Positions 26,507 through 37,079 are shown, counted from the first letter of the stretch. The stretch: DNA of 64,000 nt from Curvibacter cyanobacteriorum (GCF_028649475.1 NZ_JAQSIP010000001.1:62001-126000), one strand, 5' to 3'. Numbers and translations: made by a program. The notes: generated by a model from the sequence alone, not told the origin.

Positions 26507-27703
26507 ATGGCCATGGAAGAGTTCAGTGCGCCGGTGTGGGTGTCGCGTCCGCCCGCCGCGCCCAAAGGGCGGGGCGCTGCCGAAGGCATGGCCCACCGCT
26601 TTGAGCGCGATCAGCGCGAGGCGGTGGACGACGGCTGGCCCGGCGACGAGGCCGAGGCCCCGGCCCCACGCGCCGTGCCGACGCGCATCCTGACCGAGAC
26701 CACGCGCAGCGCGCTGACCCGCAACGACTCACCCGACATCGCCTTTGACCAGGCCATCAACCCCTACCGGGGCTGCGAGCACGGCTGCAGCTACTGCTAC
26801 GCCCGCCCCAGCCACAGCTACCTGGGTTTGTCGCCGGGATTGGACTTTGAGACCCAGATCGTGGCCAAGCACCAGCTGCCCGGCTTGCTGGCGCAAGCCC
26901 TGTCGCGCCCCAGCTATGTACCGCGACTGACGAATGTGGGCTCCGCCACCGACTGCTACCAGCCGGTCGAGCGTGAACTGCAATTGACGCGACGCCTGAT
27001 CGAGGTGTTCCAACGCCACCGCCACCCGTTTTCGATCATCACCAAATCCAGCCTGGTCGAGCGCGACCTCGATCTGTTGGTGCCGTTGGCCCGGCAAGGG
27101 CTGGTGGCGGTGTACATCACCATCACCACCCTGGACCGCGACCTGGCGCGCCGCATGGAGCCGCGTGCGGCTTCGCCGCAGCGGCGACTGCGCACCCTGC
27201 AGACCCTGGCCGAGGCGGGCATTCCGGTGGGGGTGAGTGTGGCGCCGCAGATTCCATTCCTCAACGAGGACATGGAGCAGGTGTTGGCCGCGGCCGCCGC
27301 GGTGGGGGCCCGGTCGGCCTTCTACACCGTGCTGCGCCTGCCCTGGGAGCTGAGTCCGCTGTTCCAGCAGTGGTTGCAGCAACATTACCCGGATCGGGCT
27401 GAACGGGTCATGGCGCGGGTGCGTGATTTTCGGGGCGGGCAGGACTACCGCAGCGACTTCAAGACCCGCATGAAGGGGCAGGGGCTGTGGGCTGATCTGC
27501 TGAGCCAGCGCTTTCACAAGGCCTGTGCGCGCCTGGGCTTGAACCTGGAGCGGCACGCCCTCGACCTGAGTCAGTTTGTGCACGACCCCGACGCGGCCCA
27601 GCGACAGCCGGGTTTGTTCGATGACGTGCCGCAGACCGCCGAGGCCAAAGGGCCTTTGGCCCCCAGCCTGGCCGCGCCTGCCCTGCCGCTGCGCGCGGGC
27701 TGA
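26507..27703 (+). CDS. PA0069-family radical SAM protein, SOS-controlled
   Basis: 398-residue radical S-adenosylmethionine protein of the SplB-like (COG1533) group. The iron-sulfur ligands are Cys90, Cys94 and Cys97 in INPYRGCEHGCSYCYAR. The rest (TKSSLVERDLDLLVPLA, VYITITTLD, LAEAGIPVGVSVAPQIPFLNE) is typical of the family. Relatives include spore photoproduct lyase, but no substrate is established for this branch. The gene has a near-perfect LexA box overlapping its 5' end, so it is expected to be DNA-damage inducible; I recall the Pseudomonas aeruginosa homologue PA0069 being part of the LexA regulon. ATG 26507 or 26513 could be the start. Confidence 0.92.
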   Translation: MAMEEFSAPVWVSRPPAAPKGRGAAEGMAHRFERDQREAVDDGWPGDEAEAPAPRAVPTRILTETTRSALTRNDSPDIAFDQAINPYRGCEHGCSYCYARPSHSYLGLSPGLDFETQIVAKHQLPGLLAQALSRPSYVPRLTNVGSATDCYQPVERELQLTRRLIEVFQRHRHPFSIITKSSLVERDLDLLVPLARQGLVAVYITITTLDRDLARRMEPRAASPQRRLRTLQTLAEAGIPVGVSVAPQIPFLNEDMEQVLAAAAAVGARSAFYTVLRLPWELSPLFQQWLQQHYPDRAERVMARVRDFRGGQDYRSDFKTRMKGQGLWADLLSQRFHKACARLGLNLERHALDLSQFVHDPDAAQRQPGLFDDVPQTAEAKGPLAPSLAAPALPLRAG

Positions 27704-27722
27704 GCCCGGGCCGAGGCGGGTC

Positions 27723-28580
27723 TCAGAGTTGCGCCGCGTGGTGGCGCAGGTGGTCTTCGATCACGCTGGCCACAAAGTAGTAGCCGTGGTCGTAGCCCGC
27801 GTGGCGGCGCAGGGTCAGGGCCTGGCCCACCTGAGCGCATGCGGCCTCGAGCAGGTGCGGGTGCAATTGCTCTTCGAGGAATTTGTCATGAAGGCCTTGG
27901 TCCACCAGGATCGGCTGGTTCAGCAGGGCTTCGCCGCGCGTGGCCAGCAGCTCACAGGCGTCATGACCGACCCAGGCGCTGCGGTGGCTGCCCAGGTAGG
28001 CCGTGAAGGCCTTTTCGCCCCAGGGGCAGCGCGTGGGCGCGCAGATGGGCGCCAGCGCCGACAGCGACTTGAAGCGTCCCGGGTGGCGCAGCGCCAAGGT
28101 CAGCGCGCCGTGGCCGCCCATCGAGTGGCCCGTGATGCCCAGGCGTTGCCCGTCGATGGGCAGGTGCTGGCTCAGCAGGGGCAACAGCTCGCGCAGCAGG
28201 TAGCTTTCCATGCGCCAGTGCGGGGCCCACGGGGCCTCGGTGGCATCGAGGTAGAAGCCTGCGCCCACGCCCAGGTCCCAGGCATCCGATTCGCCCGGCA
28301 CCCCAGCCCCGCGCGGGCTGGTGTCGGGGCTGATCAGGGCCAGGCCCAGTTCGGCCGCCACCCGTTGCGCCCCGGCCTTGATGGCAAAGGTTTCTTCGGT
28401 GCAGGTCAGGCCCGCCAGGTACAGCAGCGCGGGCACCGGGCCCTGCTGGGCCTGGGGCGGCAGGTAGACCCCCACGCGCATCGGCAAACCGATTTCGGTC
28501 GAGGCGTGCTGGTAGAAGGTTTGGGTGCCGCCAAAGCAGGCGTGCTGGCTCAGGACTTGAAGGGGCATGGGCTGGCTCAT
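27723..28580 (-). CDS. fghA: S-formylglutathione hydrolase
   Basis: 285-residue esterase-D-type serine hydrolase that releases formate and glutathione from S-formylglutathione in formaldehyde detoxification. The triad is Ser153 (GHSMGGHGA), Asp227 (LVDQG) and His265 (GYDHGYY), and LAGLTCTEETFAIKAGAQ is a family signature. It begins 14 bp after the stop of adhC on the same strand, so the two form an operon that completes the glutathione-dependent pathway. It converges with the radical SAM gene. Confidence 0.95.
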   Translation of the reverse strand: MSQPMPLQVLSQHACFGGTQTFYQHASTEIGLPMRVGVYLPPQAQQGPVPALLYLAGLTCTEETFAIKAGAQRVAAELGLALISPDTSPRGAGVPGESDAWDLGVGAGFYLDATEAPWAPHWRMESYLLRELLPLLSQHLPIDGQRLGITGHSMGGHGALTLALRHPGRFKSLSALAPICAPTRCPWGEKAFTAYLGSHRSAWVGHDACELLATRGEALLNQPILVDQGLHDKFLEEQLHPHLLEAACAQVGQALTLRRHAGYDHGYYFVASVIEDHLRHHAAQL

Positions 28581-28594
28581 GGTCGCGGTCGGGC

Positions 28595-29701
28595 TCAGTA
28601 GATGACGACGCCGCGGATCGACTCGCCGCGCTTCATCAGGTCAAAGCCCTTGTTGATGTCCTCGAGCGGCATGGTGTGGGTGATCAGGTCGTCGATGTTG
28701 ATCTTGCCTTCCATGTACCAGTCGACGATCTTGGGCACGTCGGTGCGGCCGCGCGCGCCGCCAAAGGCCGAGCCTTCCCACTTGCGGCCCGTCACCAGCT
28801 GGAAGGGGCGGGTGCTGATCTCGGCGCCGGCCTCGGCCACGCCGATGATGATGCTGCGGCCCCAGCCCTTGTGGGTGCACTCGAGCGCGTCGCGCATCAC
28901 CTTGGTGTTGCCAATGCACTCGAAGCTGTAGTCGGCGCCGCCGTCGGTGAGTTGCACGATGGCGTCCACCACATTGGGCACTTCCTTGGGGTTGATGAAG
29001 TGGGTCATGCCGAACTGACGCGCCATTTCCTGGCGGGCCGGGTTGATGTCGACCCCGATGATCTTGTCCGCCCCGACCATCTTGGCGCCCTGGATCACGT
29101 TCAGGCCGATGCCGCCAAGACCAAACACCACCACGTTGGCGCCGGCTTCCACCTTGGCGGTGAACAGCACCGCCCCGATGCCGGTGGTGACGCCGCAGCC
29201 GATGTAGCAGACCTTGTCGAAGGGGGCGTCCTCGCGGATCTTGGCCAGCGAGATCTCAGGGGCCACGGTGTAGTTGCTGAAGGTGCTGGTGCCCATGTAG
29301 TGGAAGATCGGCTTGCCGTCCAGGCTGAAGCGGCTGGTGGCGTCGGGCATCAGGCCCTTGCCCTGGGTGCCGCGGATGAGCTGGCACAGGTTGGTCTTGC
29401 GGCTCAGGCAGAACTTGCACTGGCGGCATTCGGGGGTGTAGAGCGGGATCACATGGTCGCCCTTCTTGAGCGTGGTGACCCCGGGGCCGACGTCAACCAC
29501 CACACCGGCGCCCTCGTGGCCCAGGATGGCCGGGAAGATGCCTTCCGGGTCGGCACCCGACAGGGTGTAGTAGTCGGTGTGGCAGATGCCCGTGGCCTTG
29601 ATCTCGACCAGGACTTCACCGAACTTTGGGCCTTGCAGGTCCACGGTTTCAATGGTCAGGGGTTGGCCTGCTTGCCAGGCGACGGCGGCGCGGGTTTTCA
29701 T
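28595..29701 (-). CDS. adhC: S-(hydroxymethyl)glutathione dehydrogenase / class III alcohol dehydrogenase
   Basis: 368-residue NAD-dependent zinc enzyme that oxidises the formaldehyde-glutathione adduct. Catalytic zinc ligands are Cys40 (GICHTD) and His62 (GHEGAG), with the third Cys in IGCGVTTG. The structural zinc site is Cys92, Cys95, Cys98 and Cys106. The nucleotide fold shows [23 protein letters not shown] 29701 ([10 protein letters not shown]) follows TTCCGCAGAAAGCACTCCCC, a weak ribosome site. It is the first gene of adhC-fghA and is divergent from a GlxA-type regulator. Confidence 0.96.
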   Translation of the reverse strand: MKTRAAVAWQAGQPLTIETVDLQGPKFGEVLVEIKATGICHTDYYTLSGADPEGIFPAILGHEGAGVVVDVGPGVTTLKKGDHVIPLYTPECRQCKFCLSRKTNLCQLIRGTQGKGLMPDATSRFSLDGKPIFHYMGTSTFSNYTVAPEISLAKIREDAPFDKVCYIGCGVTTGIGAVLFTAKVEAGANVVVFGLGGIGLNVIQGAKMVGADKIIGVDINPARQEMARQFGMTHFINPKEVPNVVDAIVQLTDGGADYSFECIGNTKVMRDALECTHKGWGRSIIIGVAEAGAEISTRPFQLVTGRKWEGSAFGGARGRTDVPKIVDWYMEGKINIDDLITHTMPLEDINKGFDLMKRGESIRGVVIY

Positions 29702-29776
29702 GGGGAGTGCTTTCTGCGGAAGTTGCTGGCATCGCAGATCGGATGCCTTGGCGCGCACTCTAGCGGAGTGACAAGG

Positions 29777-29839
29777 CCTTGGAAACCAAGGGGTCGGCTG
29801 TGCCTCACAATTTGGCCGTTGGCGGCGCCAGATTGGCCG
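29777..29839. promoter_or_regulatory. Operator region between adhC and the GlxA-type regulator
   Basis: Two kinds of site are visible. CCTTGGAAACCAAGG (29777-29791) is a perfect 6-bp inverted repeat. TTGGCCG occurs at 29812-29818 and again at 29833-29839, a 21-bp direct-repeat spacing typical of AraC-family dimers bound to two helical turns. Both lie in the divergent intergenic region and may control adhC-fghA, the regulator, or both. Confidence 0.6.
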
Positions 29840-29886
29840 CTGACATTCGCTGTGACCGCCTGCCTTGTTTGATGCTTTGCCCCGAC

Positions 29887-30906
29887 ATGACTTCGTCCCC
29901 CGTTTCGCTCCCCCCGCAGACCGTCCAGATCGTGGTCTACCCCGGCTTCAAGGCTTTGGAGGCCGTGGGCCCGCTGTCGGTGTTTGACTACGCCAACGTG
30001 CACCTCGCGCGCCGCGGGCAGGGGCCTGGTTATGTGGTCTCGGTGGCTGCCGAGGCGCTGGGCCTGGTGCGATCGGACACGGCCATGTCCTTGGAGGCGA
30101 CCCAGGTGGTGGGGCAGGGGGCGGCTCCGGACACGGCGCTGATCGTGGGCTCGCGCGAGATCGAGCGCGCCTTGGCCGCCTCACCGGGCCTGGTGCACTG
30201 GGCGCAGACGGTGGCGCCCCAGCTCAAACGCCTGGTGGCCCTGTGTTCTGGCAGCTTTTTCTTGGCCGCCGCGGGCCTGCTGGACGGCCGCGCCGCCGCC
30301 ACCCATTGGAGCGTTACCGACCTGTTACAGCAGCGTTACCCTGCGGTGCAGGTGGACCCCGATGCGATCTACGTGCACAGCGGCAAGTTCTGGACCTCGG
30401 CCGGCGTGACCGCCGGCATCGACCTGGCGCTGGCTTTGGTGGAGGAGGATTTCGGCCGCACCCTGGCGCTGGAGGTGGCGCGCGACCTGGTGATGTACCT
30501 CAAGCGCCCCGGCGGGCAGTCGCAGTTCAGCATGCACCTGGCCAGCCAGGCCACCCGCCACCCGGGCATCCGCGAAGTGCAGACCTGGATCCTGTCGCAC
30601 TTGGACCAAGCCATCAGCCTGGGGGAACTGGCCTCCCGGGCGGCCATGAGCGAACGCAATTTCCGCCGCGTGTTCTTGCAGGAGTGCGGCAGCAGCCCGT
30701 CCGAGTTCATCGAGACAGCCCGCCTGGAAGGCGCGCGCCGTCGCCTCGAAGAGGCCAACAACCTGCCGCTCAAGACCATCGCGGCCCAGGTCGGCTTTCA
30801 GTCGGAGCAGGCCTTGCGGCACCTGTTTCTGCGCCGCCTGGGCATCACCCCTCAGGCCTACCGCGAGCGCTTCGGCGGCGCGGCCGCCGAGCCTGGCCGG
30901 ACCTGA
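29887..30906 (+). CDS. GlxA-family (AraC-type) transcriptional regulator
   Basis: About 339 residues. The N-terminal half is a DJ-1/PfpI-like domain with Cys120 in [13 protein letters not shown], and the C-terminal 100 residues are an AraC helix-turn-helix pair ([21 protein letters not shown] and [22 protein letters not shown]). GlxA-type regulators often control amine, amino-acid or formaldehyde-generating pathways. Its position, divergent from adhC-fghA with direct repeats between, suggests control of formaldehyde detoxification; this is inference. ATG 29887 is used, with ATG 29872 possible; neither has a strong ribosome site. Confidence 0.9.
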   Translation: MTSSPVSLPPQTVQIVVYPGFKALEAVGPLSVFDYANVHLARRGQGPGYVVSVAAEALGLVRSDTAMSLEATQVVGQGAAPDTALIVGSREIERALAASPGLVHWAQTVAPQLKRLVALCSGSFFLAAAGLLDGRAAATHWSVTDLLQQRYPAVQVDPDAIYVHSGKFWTSAGVTAGIDLALALVEEDFGRTLALEVARDLVMYLKRPGGQSQFSMHLASQATRHPGIREVQTWILSHLDQAISLGELASRAAMSERNFRRVFLQECGSSPSEFIETARLEGARRRLEEANNLPLKTIAAQVGFQSEQALRHLFLRRLGITPQAYRERFGGAAAEPGRT

Positions 30907-30943
30907 ACCGGGAGGGCGCGCGGGGCACCCGCGCCGCACCATG

Positions 30944-30968
30944 AAAAAAGCCCGCCAGAGGCGGGCTT
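30944..30968 (-). terminator. gltA: Strong intrinsic terminator of the sdh-gltA operon
   Basis: On the minus strand AAGCCCGCC-TCT-GGCGGGCTT forms a perfect 9-bp stem followed by an uninterrupted T run (the AAAAAA at 30944-30949 on the plus strand). It lies about 50 bases past the gltA stop codon. Confidence 0.88.
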
Positions 30969-31016
30969 GGGGCCAGGGCACTGAGCCGCGCGGGCGCGCT
31001 CAGTGCAGGGCCAGGA

Positions 31017-32327
31017 TCAACGTTGGCCCAGGGGCTTGACGTCGCGGCGCGGCGAGCCGGTGAACAGCTGACGCGGACGGCCGATCTTGTACTCGGGGTC
31101 GCCGATCATTTCGTTCAGTTGGGCAATCCAGCCCACGGTGCGGGCCAGCGCGAAGATCGCGGTGAACAGGCTGACCGGGATGCCGATGGCGCGTTGCACG
31201 ATGCCCGAGTAGAAGTCGACGTTCGGGTACAGCTTGCGCGACACGAAGTAGTCGTCTTCCAGCGCGATGCGCTCGAGTTCCTTGGCCAGCTTGAACAGCG
31301 GGTCGTTTTCCAGGCCCAGGGCTTGCAGCACTTCGTTGCAGGTTTCCTGCATCAGCTTGGCGCGTGGGTCGTAGTTCTTGTAGACGCGGTGGCCAAAGCC
31401 CATCAGGCGCACGCCCGAGTTCTTGTCCTTGACCTTTTCCATGAACTCGCCGACCTTGGCCACACCGCCCATGGCTTGGATTTCTTCCAGCATGTTCAGG
31501 CAGGCTTCGTTGGCGCCACCGTGAGCGGGGCCCCACAGGCAGGCCACGCCCGCAGCGATGGCGGCGAACGGGTTGGTGCCCGACGAACCGCACAGGCGCA
31601 CGGTCGAGGTGGAGGCGTTTTGCTCGTGGTCAGCGTGCAGGATGAAGATGCGGTCCAGGGCCTTTTCGATGACCGGGTTGACCTTGTACTCTTCGCAGGG
31701 CGTGGCGAACATCATGTGCAGGAAGTTGCCGGCGTAGCTCAGCGAGTTCTTCGGGTACATGAAGGGTTGGCCAATGCTGTACTTGTAGGCCATGGCGACC
31801 AGGGTCGGCAGCTTGGCGATCAAGCGGATGGCCGCGATTTCACGGTGTTCCGGGTTGTTGATGTCGGTGCTGTCGTGGTAGAAGGCCGACAGACCACCCA
31901 CCAGACCCGTCAGCACAGCCATCGGGTGCGCGTCACGGCGGAAGCCACGCAGGAAGAACTGCATCTGCTCGTTCACCATGGTGTGCTGGGTCACGCGGTT
32001 CGTGAAGTCAGCCTTTTGGCTGGCGTTCGGCAGTTCACCGTACAGCAGCAGGTGGCAGGTTTCGAGGAAGTCGCAGTTCACGGCGAGTTGCTCGATGGGG
32101 TAGCCGCGGTACAGCAACTCGCCCTTGTCACCGTCGATGTAGGTGATGGCCGATTGGCACGAGGCCGTCGACAGGAAGCCGGGGTCATAAGTGAACATGC
32201 CCGTTTGCGCGTACAGCTTGCGGATGTCGATGACGTCCGGGCCAATGTTGCCGTGGTAAACCGGCAGGTCGACGCTGGGGCTGCCGTTGCTGAACGACAG
32301 GGTGGCTTTATTGTCAGCTAGCTTCAT
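31017..32327 (-). CDS. gltA: Citrate synthase
   Basis: 436-residue type II (hexameric, NADH-sensitive type) citrate synthase condensing acetyl-CoA and oxaloacetate. Signatures include [20 protein letters not shown] (active-site His), [15 protein letters not shown] and [21 protein letters not shown] 32327 ([10 protein letters not shown]) follows AGGAAAAG; a GTG two codons upstream is the alternative. It is the last gene of sdhCDAB-sdhE-gltA, 68 bp after sdhE, and is followed by a strong terminator. Confidence 0.97.
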   Translation of the reverse strand: MKLADNKATLSFSNGSPSVDLPVYHGNIGPDVIDIRKLYAQTGMFTYDPGFLSTASCQSAITYIDGDKGELLYRGYPIEQLAVNCDFLETCHLLLYGELPNASQKADFTNRVTQHTMVNEQMQFFLRGFRRDAHPMAVLTGLVGGLSAFYHDSTDINNPEHREIAAIRLIAKLPTLVAMAYKYSIGQPFMYPKNSLSYAGNFLHMMFATPCEEYKVNPVIEKALDRIFILHADHEQNASTSTVRLCGSSGTNPFAAIAAGVACLWGPAHGGANEACLNMLEEIQAMGGVAKVGEFMEKVKDKNSGVRLMGFGHRVYKNYDPRAKLMQETCNEVLQALGLENDPLFKLAKELERIALEDDYFVSRKLYPNVDFYSGIVQRAIGIPVSLFTAIFALARTVGWIAQLNEMIGDPEYKIGRPRQLFTGSPRRDVKPLGQR

Positions 32328-32395
32328 ATTCACTTTTCCTATGGTAATTTGCCCATCTTCCGGTGGGGCGCTGGTCGGTCGGTGCCTGAGGGATC

Positions 32396-32713
32396 TCAGG
32401 GCACCAGCAGGGCCAGAACCTCACGAACTTCTTGCGTGTCCAACGGTCCTTCCGGCTGCTTGCGGCGCAACAGCAGGTCAAGGAGGTCGTTGTCTGCCAA
32501 ATCCATCAGCGCGTACATTCCCCGGGCATGGCCCACCGTGAGGTGTTGGCCGTGCCGGGCAAAGAACTTCTCGATGAACAGGTCGTTCTCCAGCAGGCCG
32601 CGGCGGCAACGCCACTGCAGCTTGCTGTAGGCACGCGCGTCCAGGGGCTCTCCTGCAGCGCGGCCGACGAGCTCACCGTCGTCTCCCAGATGGCTTGGCA
32701 GATCAAGTTTCAT
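32396..32713 (-). CDS. sdhE: Succinate dehydrogenase flavinylation factor SdhE
   Basis: 105-residue small helical protein that promotes covalent FAD attachment to SdhA. The essential RGxxE motif is present as RRGLLEND (Arg38, Gly39, Glu42). ATG 32713 ([10 protein letters not shown]) is preferred over a TTG at 32725. The gene begins about 12 bases after sdhB ends and precedes gltA, consistent with co-expression with its client SdhA. Confidence 0.93.
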   Translation of the reverse strand: MKLDLPSHLGDDGELVGRAAGEPLDARAYSKLQWRCRRGLLENDLFIEKFFARHGQHLTVGHARGMYALMDLADNDLLDLLLRRKQPEGPLDTQEVREVLALLVP

Positions 32714-32725
32714 GCCAGTAATCAA

Positions 32726-33430
32726 TCAAACGGCCCGACGGACCATCAGTTCCTTGATCTTGCCAATCGCCTTGGTCGGGTTCAGGCCCTTGGGGCAGAC
32801 GTCGACGCAATTCATGATGGTGTGGCAGCGGAACAGACGGTACGGGTCTTCCAGGTTGTCCAGGCGCGCGCCGGTGGCTTCGTCGCGGCTGTCCGCGATG
32901 AAACGGTAGGCTTGCAGCAGGCCAGCGGGACCGACGAACTTGTCGGGGTTCCACCAGAAGCTGGGGCAGCTGGTGGAGCAGCTGGCGCACAAGATGCACT
33001 CGTACAGGCCGTTCAGCTCGTCACGTTCCTCGGGCGACTGCAGGCGTTCCTTTTCGGGCGGCACGTTGTCGTTGATGAGGTACGGCTTGATCGAGTTGTA
33101 CTGCTTGAAGAACTGGGTCATGTCCACGATCAGGTCGCGGATGACCGGCAGGCCTGGCAGCGGCTTCAGGACGATGGTGCCCTTGAGCGTGTTCATGTTG
33201 GTCAGGCAGGCCAGACCGTTCTTGCCATTGATGTTCATGGCGTCCGAACCGCACACGCCTTCGCGGCAGGAGCGGCGGAAGGAGATGGTCGGGTCCTGCG
33301 CCTTGAGCTTGATCAGGGCGTCCAGCAGCATGCGTTCGTGACCGTCGAGTTCGATCTCGATGGTCTGCATGTAGGGCTTGGCGTCCTTGTCCGGGTCGTA
33401 GCGGTAGATCTGAAAAGTACGTTTCGTCAT
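32726..33430 (-). CDS. sdhB: Succinate dehydrogenase iron-sulfur subunit
   Basis: 234-residue subunit of complex II with three iron-sulfur clusters. Ligand motifs are visible in order: [11 protein letters not shown] ([2Fe-2S], with a further Cys in NGLACLT), [14 protein letters not shown] ([4Fe-4S]/[3Fe-4S]) and [15 protein letters not shown]. It carries electrons from SdhA to the membrane subunits. It follows sdhA by 26 bp. Confidence 0.97.
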   Translation of the reverse strand: MTKRTFQIYRYDPDKDAKPYMQTIEIELDGHERMLLDALIKLKAQDPTISFRRSCREGVCGSDAMNINGKNGLACLTNMNTLKGTIVLKPLPGLPVIRDLIVDMTQFFKQYNSIKPYLINDNVPPEKERLQSPEERDELNGLYECILCASCSTSCPSFWWNPDKFVGPAGLLQAYRFIADSRDEATGARLDNLEDPYRLFRCHTIMNCVDVCPKGLNPTKAIGKIKELMVRRAV

Positions 33431-33456
33431 ATCGTGGGCTTTCGTGCAGGACGGAA

Positions 33457-35265
33457 TCAGAACGTGCGGACCTTGGGCGGCACGGACTCAACCGAGCGCG
33501 GCTTCAGGTTCACAGGCTTGTAGGTCAGGTTGTTGCCAGCGCTGTGCCACAGGGTGTGCTTCATCCAGTTGGCATCGTCGCGGCCCAGCGGAGCGGTCGG
33601 GTGATCGGCCGGATGTTCGTAGTCGTCCACGGTGTGGGCGCCACGGCATTCACGACGAGCGGCAGCCGAAACCATGGTCGCTTGAGCGGCTTCGATCAGG
33701 TTGTCGACTTCGAGCGCTTCGATGCGCGCGGTGTTGAACACCTTCGAGTTGTCGGCCAGGCCCACGGCCTTGGCGCGTTCGCGCAGTTCGGCGATCTTGA
33801 CCACACCCTGGTCCATGCTGGCCTGGGTGCGGAACACACCGGCGTGTTGCTGCATGGTCGAGCGGATGTCGTTGGCCACGTTCTGGGCGTACTCGCCACC
33901 CTTGGCGTTGTCCAGGCGGTTCAGGCGCGACAGCGTGAAGTCAGCGGCATCGGCCGGCAGCGGCTTGTGCGACTTGGTCTTGCTGGCGAACTCGACGATG
34001 TGGTTGCCGGCGGCACGGCCGAACACCAGCAGGTCGAGCAGCGAGTTGGTGCCCAGGCGGTTGGCGCCGTGCACCGACACGCAGGAGCATTCGCCCACTG
34101 CGTACAGGCCGTTGACCACTTGGTTGTGCACGTCGCCGTTTTGCACCACGACTTGGCCGTTGATGTTGGTCGAGATACCGCCCATTTGGTAGTGGATGGT
34201 GGGCACGACCGGGATCGGCTCGCGGGTGATGTCGACGTTGGCGAAGTTGACGCCGATTTCGTACACCGAGGGCAGGCGCTTGTGGATGGTGTCGGCACCC
34301 AGGTGATCCAGCTTCAGCAGGATGTAGTCCTTGTTGGGACCGCAGCCACGGCCTTCCTTGATTTCCTGGTCCATCGAGCGCGACACGAAGTCACGCGGGG
34401 CCAGGTCCTTCAGGGTGGGCGCATAGCGCTCCATGAAGCGTTCGCCGTTGCTGTTCAGCAGAATGGCGCCTTCGCCGCGGCAGCCTTCGGTCAGCAGCAC
34501 GCCGGCACCGGCCACGCCGGTGGGGTGGAACTGCCAGAACTCCATGTCTTGCAGCGCGATGCCAGCGCGAGCCGCCATGCCCAGGCCGTCACCGGTGTTG
34601 ATGAAGGCGTTGGTCGAAGCGGCAAAGATGCGGCCGGCGCCGCCGGTGGCCAGCAGCACGGTCTTGGCGTGCAGGATGTGCAGGTCGCCGGTTTCCATTT
34701 CGAGGGCGGTGACACCGACCACGTCGCCTTCAGCGTCGCGGATCAGGTCCAGGGCCATCCACTCGACGAAGAAGCTGGTCTTGGCCTTGACGTTCTGCTG
34801 GTACAGCGTGTGCAGCATGGCGTGACCGGTGCGGTCAGCGGCAGCGCAAGCGCGTTGCACCGGCTTTTCGCCGTAGTTGGCGGTGTGGCCGCCGAACGGA
34901 CGCTGGTAGATGGTGCCGTCGGGGTTGCGGTCGAACGGCATGCCCATGTGCTCGAGGTCGTACACGACCTTGGGCGCTTCCTGGCACATGAATTCGATCG
35001 CGTCTTGGTCGCCGAGCCAGTCGGAGCCCTTGACGGTGTCGTAGAAGTGGTAGTGCCAGTTGTCTTCGGACATGTTGCCCAGCGAGGCGCCGATACCGCC
35101 CTGTGCTGCCACCGTGTGCGAGCGGGTCGGGAACACCTTGGACAGGACGGCCACGTTCAGGCCCGCGCGGGCCAGTTGCAGCGATGCGCGCATGCCGGAG
35201 CCGCCGGCCCCCACGATGACGACGTCAAACTTGCGGGTGGTGATGCCAGATTTGGAGTAAGTCAT
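33457..35265 (-). CDS. sdhA: Succinate dehydrogenase flavoprotein subunit
   Basis: 602-residue subunit that oxidises succinate to fumarate. The Rossmann motif is [20 protein letters not shown], and His50 in [10 protein letters not shown] is the covalent FAD attachment residue (the SdhE target). [28 protein letters not shown] and [23 protein letters not shown] are substrate and flavin motifs. It starts 3 bp after sdhD. Confidence 0.98.
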   Translation of the reverse strand: MTYSKSGITTRKFDVVIVGAGGSGMRASLQLARAGLNVAVLSKVFPTRSHTVAAQGGIGASLGNMSEDNWHYHFYDTVKGSDWLGDQDAIEFMCQEAPKVVYDLEHMGMPFDRNPDGTIYQRPFGGHTANYGEKPVQRACAAADRTGHAMLHTLYQQNVKAKTSFFVEWMALDLIRDAEGDVVGVTALEMETGDLHILHAKTVLLATGGAGRIFAASTNAFINTGDGLGMAARAGIALQDMEFWQFHPTGVAGAGVLLTEGCRGEGAILLNSNGERFMERYAPTLKDLAPRDFVSRSMDQEIKEGRGCGPNKDYILLKLDHLGADTIHKRLPSVYEIGVNFANVDITREPIPVVPTIHYQMGGISTNINGQVVVQNGDVHNQVVNGLYAVGECSCVSVHGANRLGTNSLLDLLVFGRAAGNHIVEFASKTKSHKPLPADAADFTLSRLNRLDNAKGGEYAQNVANDIRSTMQQHAGVFRTQASMDQGVVKIAELRERAKAVGLADNSKVFNTARIEALEVDNLIEAAQATMVSAAARRECRGAHTVDDYEHPADHPTAPLGRDDANWMKHTLWHSAGNNLTYKPVNLKPRSVESVPPKVRTF

Positions 35266-35268
35266 TTT

Positions 35269-35634
35269 TTAGAGTCTCCACAGAACTTGAATCGCCCAGC
35301 CAGCGCAAGCGACGAGCCACACAATGGAGAAGATTTGCAGGGAAAGACGAAGGGCGACGGGCTTGACGTAGTCCATCCAGATGTCTCGCACGCCAATCCA
35401 GACGTGGTAGAGCAGGGCGATGATCACAGCGAAGGTCAGGGCCTTCATCCACTGGGACGAGAAGATGCCCGCCCATTTGTCGTAGCCGATGGGGCCCGAC
35501 GACAGGATGACCTGCGCCAGCAGGATCACGGTGAACAGGGCCATCAGGCCAGCCGTGACGCGTTGCGCGAGCCAGTCGCGCAGACCGTAGTGGGCACCGA
35601 CAACGATGCGCTTGGAGCCGTAGTTAACAGACAT
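35269..35634 (-). CDS. sdhD: Succinate dehydrogenase membrane anchor subunit
   Basis: 121-residue inner-membrane subunit with three hydrophobic helices. The probable haem-ligand region is LLYHVWIGVRDIWMDYVKP, where the His and the Asp-Tyr residues near the quinone site are conserved. ATG 35634 (MSVNYGSKRI) follows GGAGCAACCC, a good ribosome site; the longer frame would overlap sdhC. It ends 3 bp before sdhA. Confidence 0.94.
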   Translation of the reverse strand: MSVNYGSKRIVVGAHYGLRDWLAQRVTAGLMALFTVILLAQVILSSGPIGYDKWAGIFSSQWMKALTFAVIIALLYHVWIGVRDIWMDYVKPVALRLSLQIFSIVWLVACAGWAIQVLWRL

Positions 35635-35649
35635 GGGTTGCTCCTTCAA

Positions 35650-36081
35650 TCAGTACAGACCAAACAGCTTGGCGCCCAGCACGGCGGTCAGGCCGAGGCT
35701 CAACACCAGGGTGACGAGGGCCGAGCTCTTGCCGAACTCTTTGCTCACGGCGTGGTTCACGTCCATCCAGAGGTGGCGCAGACCGGCGATGAAGTGGTGC
35801 AGGTAGGCCCAGATCAGGGCCAGTGCCACCAGCTTGATGAAGGCACCCGGCACAAAACCAAGGCCGCTGTTGAAAGCGGCCTTGAACTTCGAGAACGAAA
35901 TTTCGGAGGAGACGGAAACGTCAAACATCCAGATGATGAAAGGCATCAACAGGAACATGATGAGACCGCTGACGCGATGCAGGATCGACACCCAGCCGGC
36001 CGCAGGCAGGCGGTAGGTGGTCAAATCCTTGAATGCATTGATGTTGCGGAACTCAGGCCGCTTTTTTGCGAGTTCAGACAT
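35650..36081 (-). CDS. sdhC: Succinate dehydrogenase cytochrome b556 subunit
   Basis: 143-residue inner-membrane subunit, first gene of sdhCDAB-sdhE-gltA. Family features are SILHRVSGLIMFLLMPF (quinone-site Ser and Arg region) and HHFIAGLRHLWMDV, with three hydrophobic helices. It ends 15 bp before sdhD. The 140 bp upstream, to the GntR gene at 36222, is AT-rich by local standards and must contain the operon promoter, though I cannot place a convincing -35/-10 pair. Confidence 0.95.
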   Translation of the reverse strand: MSELAKKRPEFRNINAFKDLTTYRLPAAGWVSILHRVSGLIMFLLMPFIIWMFDVSVSSEISFSKFKAAFNSGLGFVPGAFIKLVALALIWAYLHHFIAGLRHLWMDVNHAVSKEFGKSSALVTLVLSLGLTAVLGAKLFGLY

Positions 36082-36221
36082 GGGTAGGTGCTTTCGTGGA
36101 TGTAACTGCTCGGTAATTTCGTAAATGCAAACAACCCAAAATTCTATTGCAATGCAGCAAAGGGGACTCGGGTCGTTGCCTATTTTCGACGTTTCTGTTG
36201 GCTTTGCTCGCCCAGGGGGCT

Positions 36222-37007
36222 TTAGTTGAGTTCGTTTCTGTAGTGATGTGTGTCCGTGCGGTAGAGGCCTCGCCTGAGCTCCATGGGGGTGTCGTTGTAG
36301 GTGTAGGCCACCCGTTCCACGCTCAACAGGGGCGTTTGGGGGGTGACTTGTAACAAAGCGGCCTGGGTTTCGTCAGGCAGGACGGCTTTGAGCTTCTCTT
36401 CGGCGCGCACCATGCGCACGCCAAAATCAAGTTCGAACATGGCGTAGGTCGCGCCGTGATACTGAGCCATTTGCTCGGCTGTCAGGCCCTTGAAAGCCTG
36501 CCCGGGCAACCACAGGTCCTCGAGGATGGTGGGGGTGCCACTGAAGGACAGGATGCGGCGCACCTGCAGCACCGAGTCGCCGCTGCGCAAGGCCAGCAGG
36601 CGCGCCACTTCGGCGCTGGCGCGGCTGCGCTTGCACTCGATCACGGTGCGCTGGGCGGGGCCTTCGGCACTGCTGTCGCCGGTGTCGGGGATCAGTTTCA
36701 GGAAGCGGTACTGGACGTGTTGTTCCGCGTGGGTGGCGACGAAGGTGCCTTTGCCCTGGCGGCGCACCACGAGGTTGTCGGCGGCCAGCTCGTCGATGGC
36801 CTTGCGCACCGTGCCCTGGCTGACCCGGTAGCGGGCGGCCAGCTCCATCTCGCTGGGGATGGCCTCGCCGGGCTTCCAGTCACCCGCCTGCAGGCTCTGC
36901 AGGATCAGGCCCTTGATCTGTTGGTACAGCGGGCTGAAAGCCGGCGTCACCACGCCGACGTCGTCGATCGCAGCGACATCGTTGGAGCTGGGGTTGGGCG
37001 GCGGCAT
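36222..37007 (-). CDS. GntR/HutC-family transcriptional regulator beside TCA genes
   Basis: 261 residues. Residues about 25-95 form a GntR winged helix (SPLYQQIKGLILQSLQAGDW, then SEMELAARYRVSQGTVRKAI), followed by a HutC/UTRA ligand-binding domain (LPGQAFKGLTAEQ, LSVERVAYTYNDTPMELRRG). The gene lies between the sdh operon and the divergent mdh gene, so a role in controlling the TCA cluster is likely. ATG 37007 (MPPPNPSSNDV) is preferred because it removes a long low-complexity extension across the mdh promoter. A palindrome matching a dimeric site lies about 75 bp upstream. Confidence 0.9.
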   Translation of the reverse strand: MPPPNPSSNDVAAIDDVGVVTPAFSPLYQQIKGLILQSLQAGDWKPGEAIPSEMELAARYRVSQGTVRKAIDELAADNLVVRRQGKGTFVATHAEQHVQYRFLKLIPDTGDSSAEGPAQRTVIECKRSRASAEVARLLALRSGDSVLQVRRILSFSGTPTILEDLWLPGQAFKGLTAEQMAQYHGATYAMFELDFGVRMVRAEEKLKAVLPDETQAALLQVTPQTPLLSVERVAYTYNDTPMELRRGLYRTDTHHYRNELN

Positions 37008-37079
37008 GGTATGAGGTTGGAACTGGGAGGGGCTGGGTCGGCGCAGCAATTTTGACGCTGGGCGCGGATTCGCATCATA

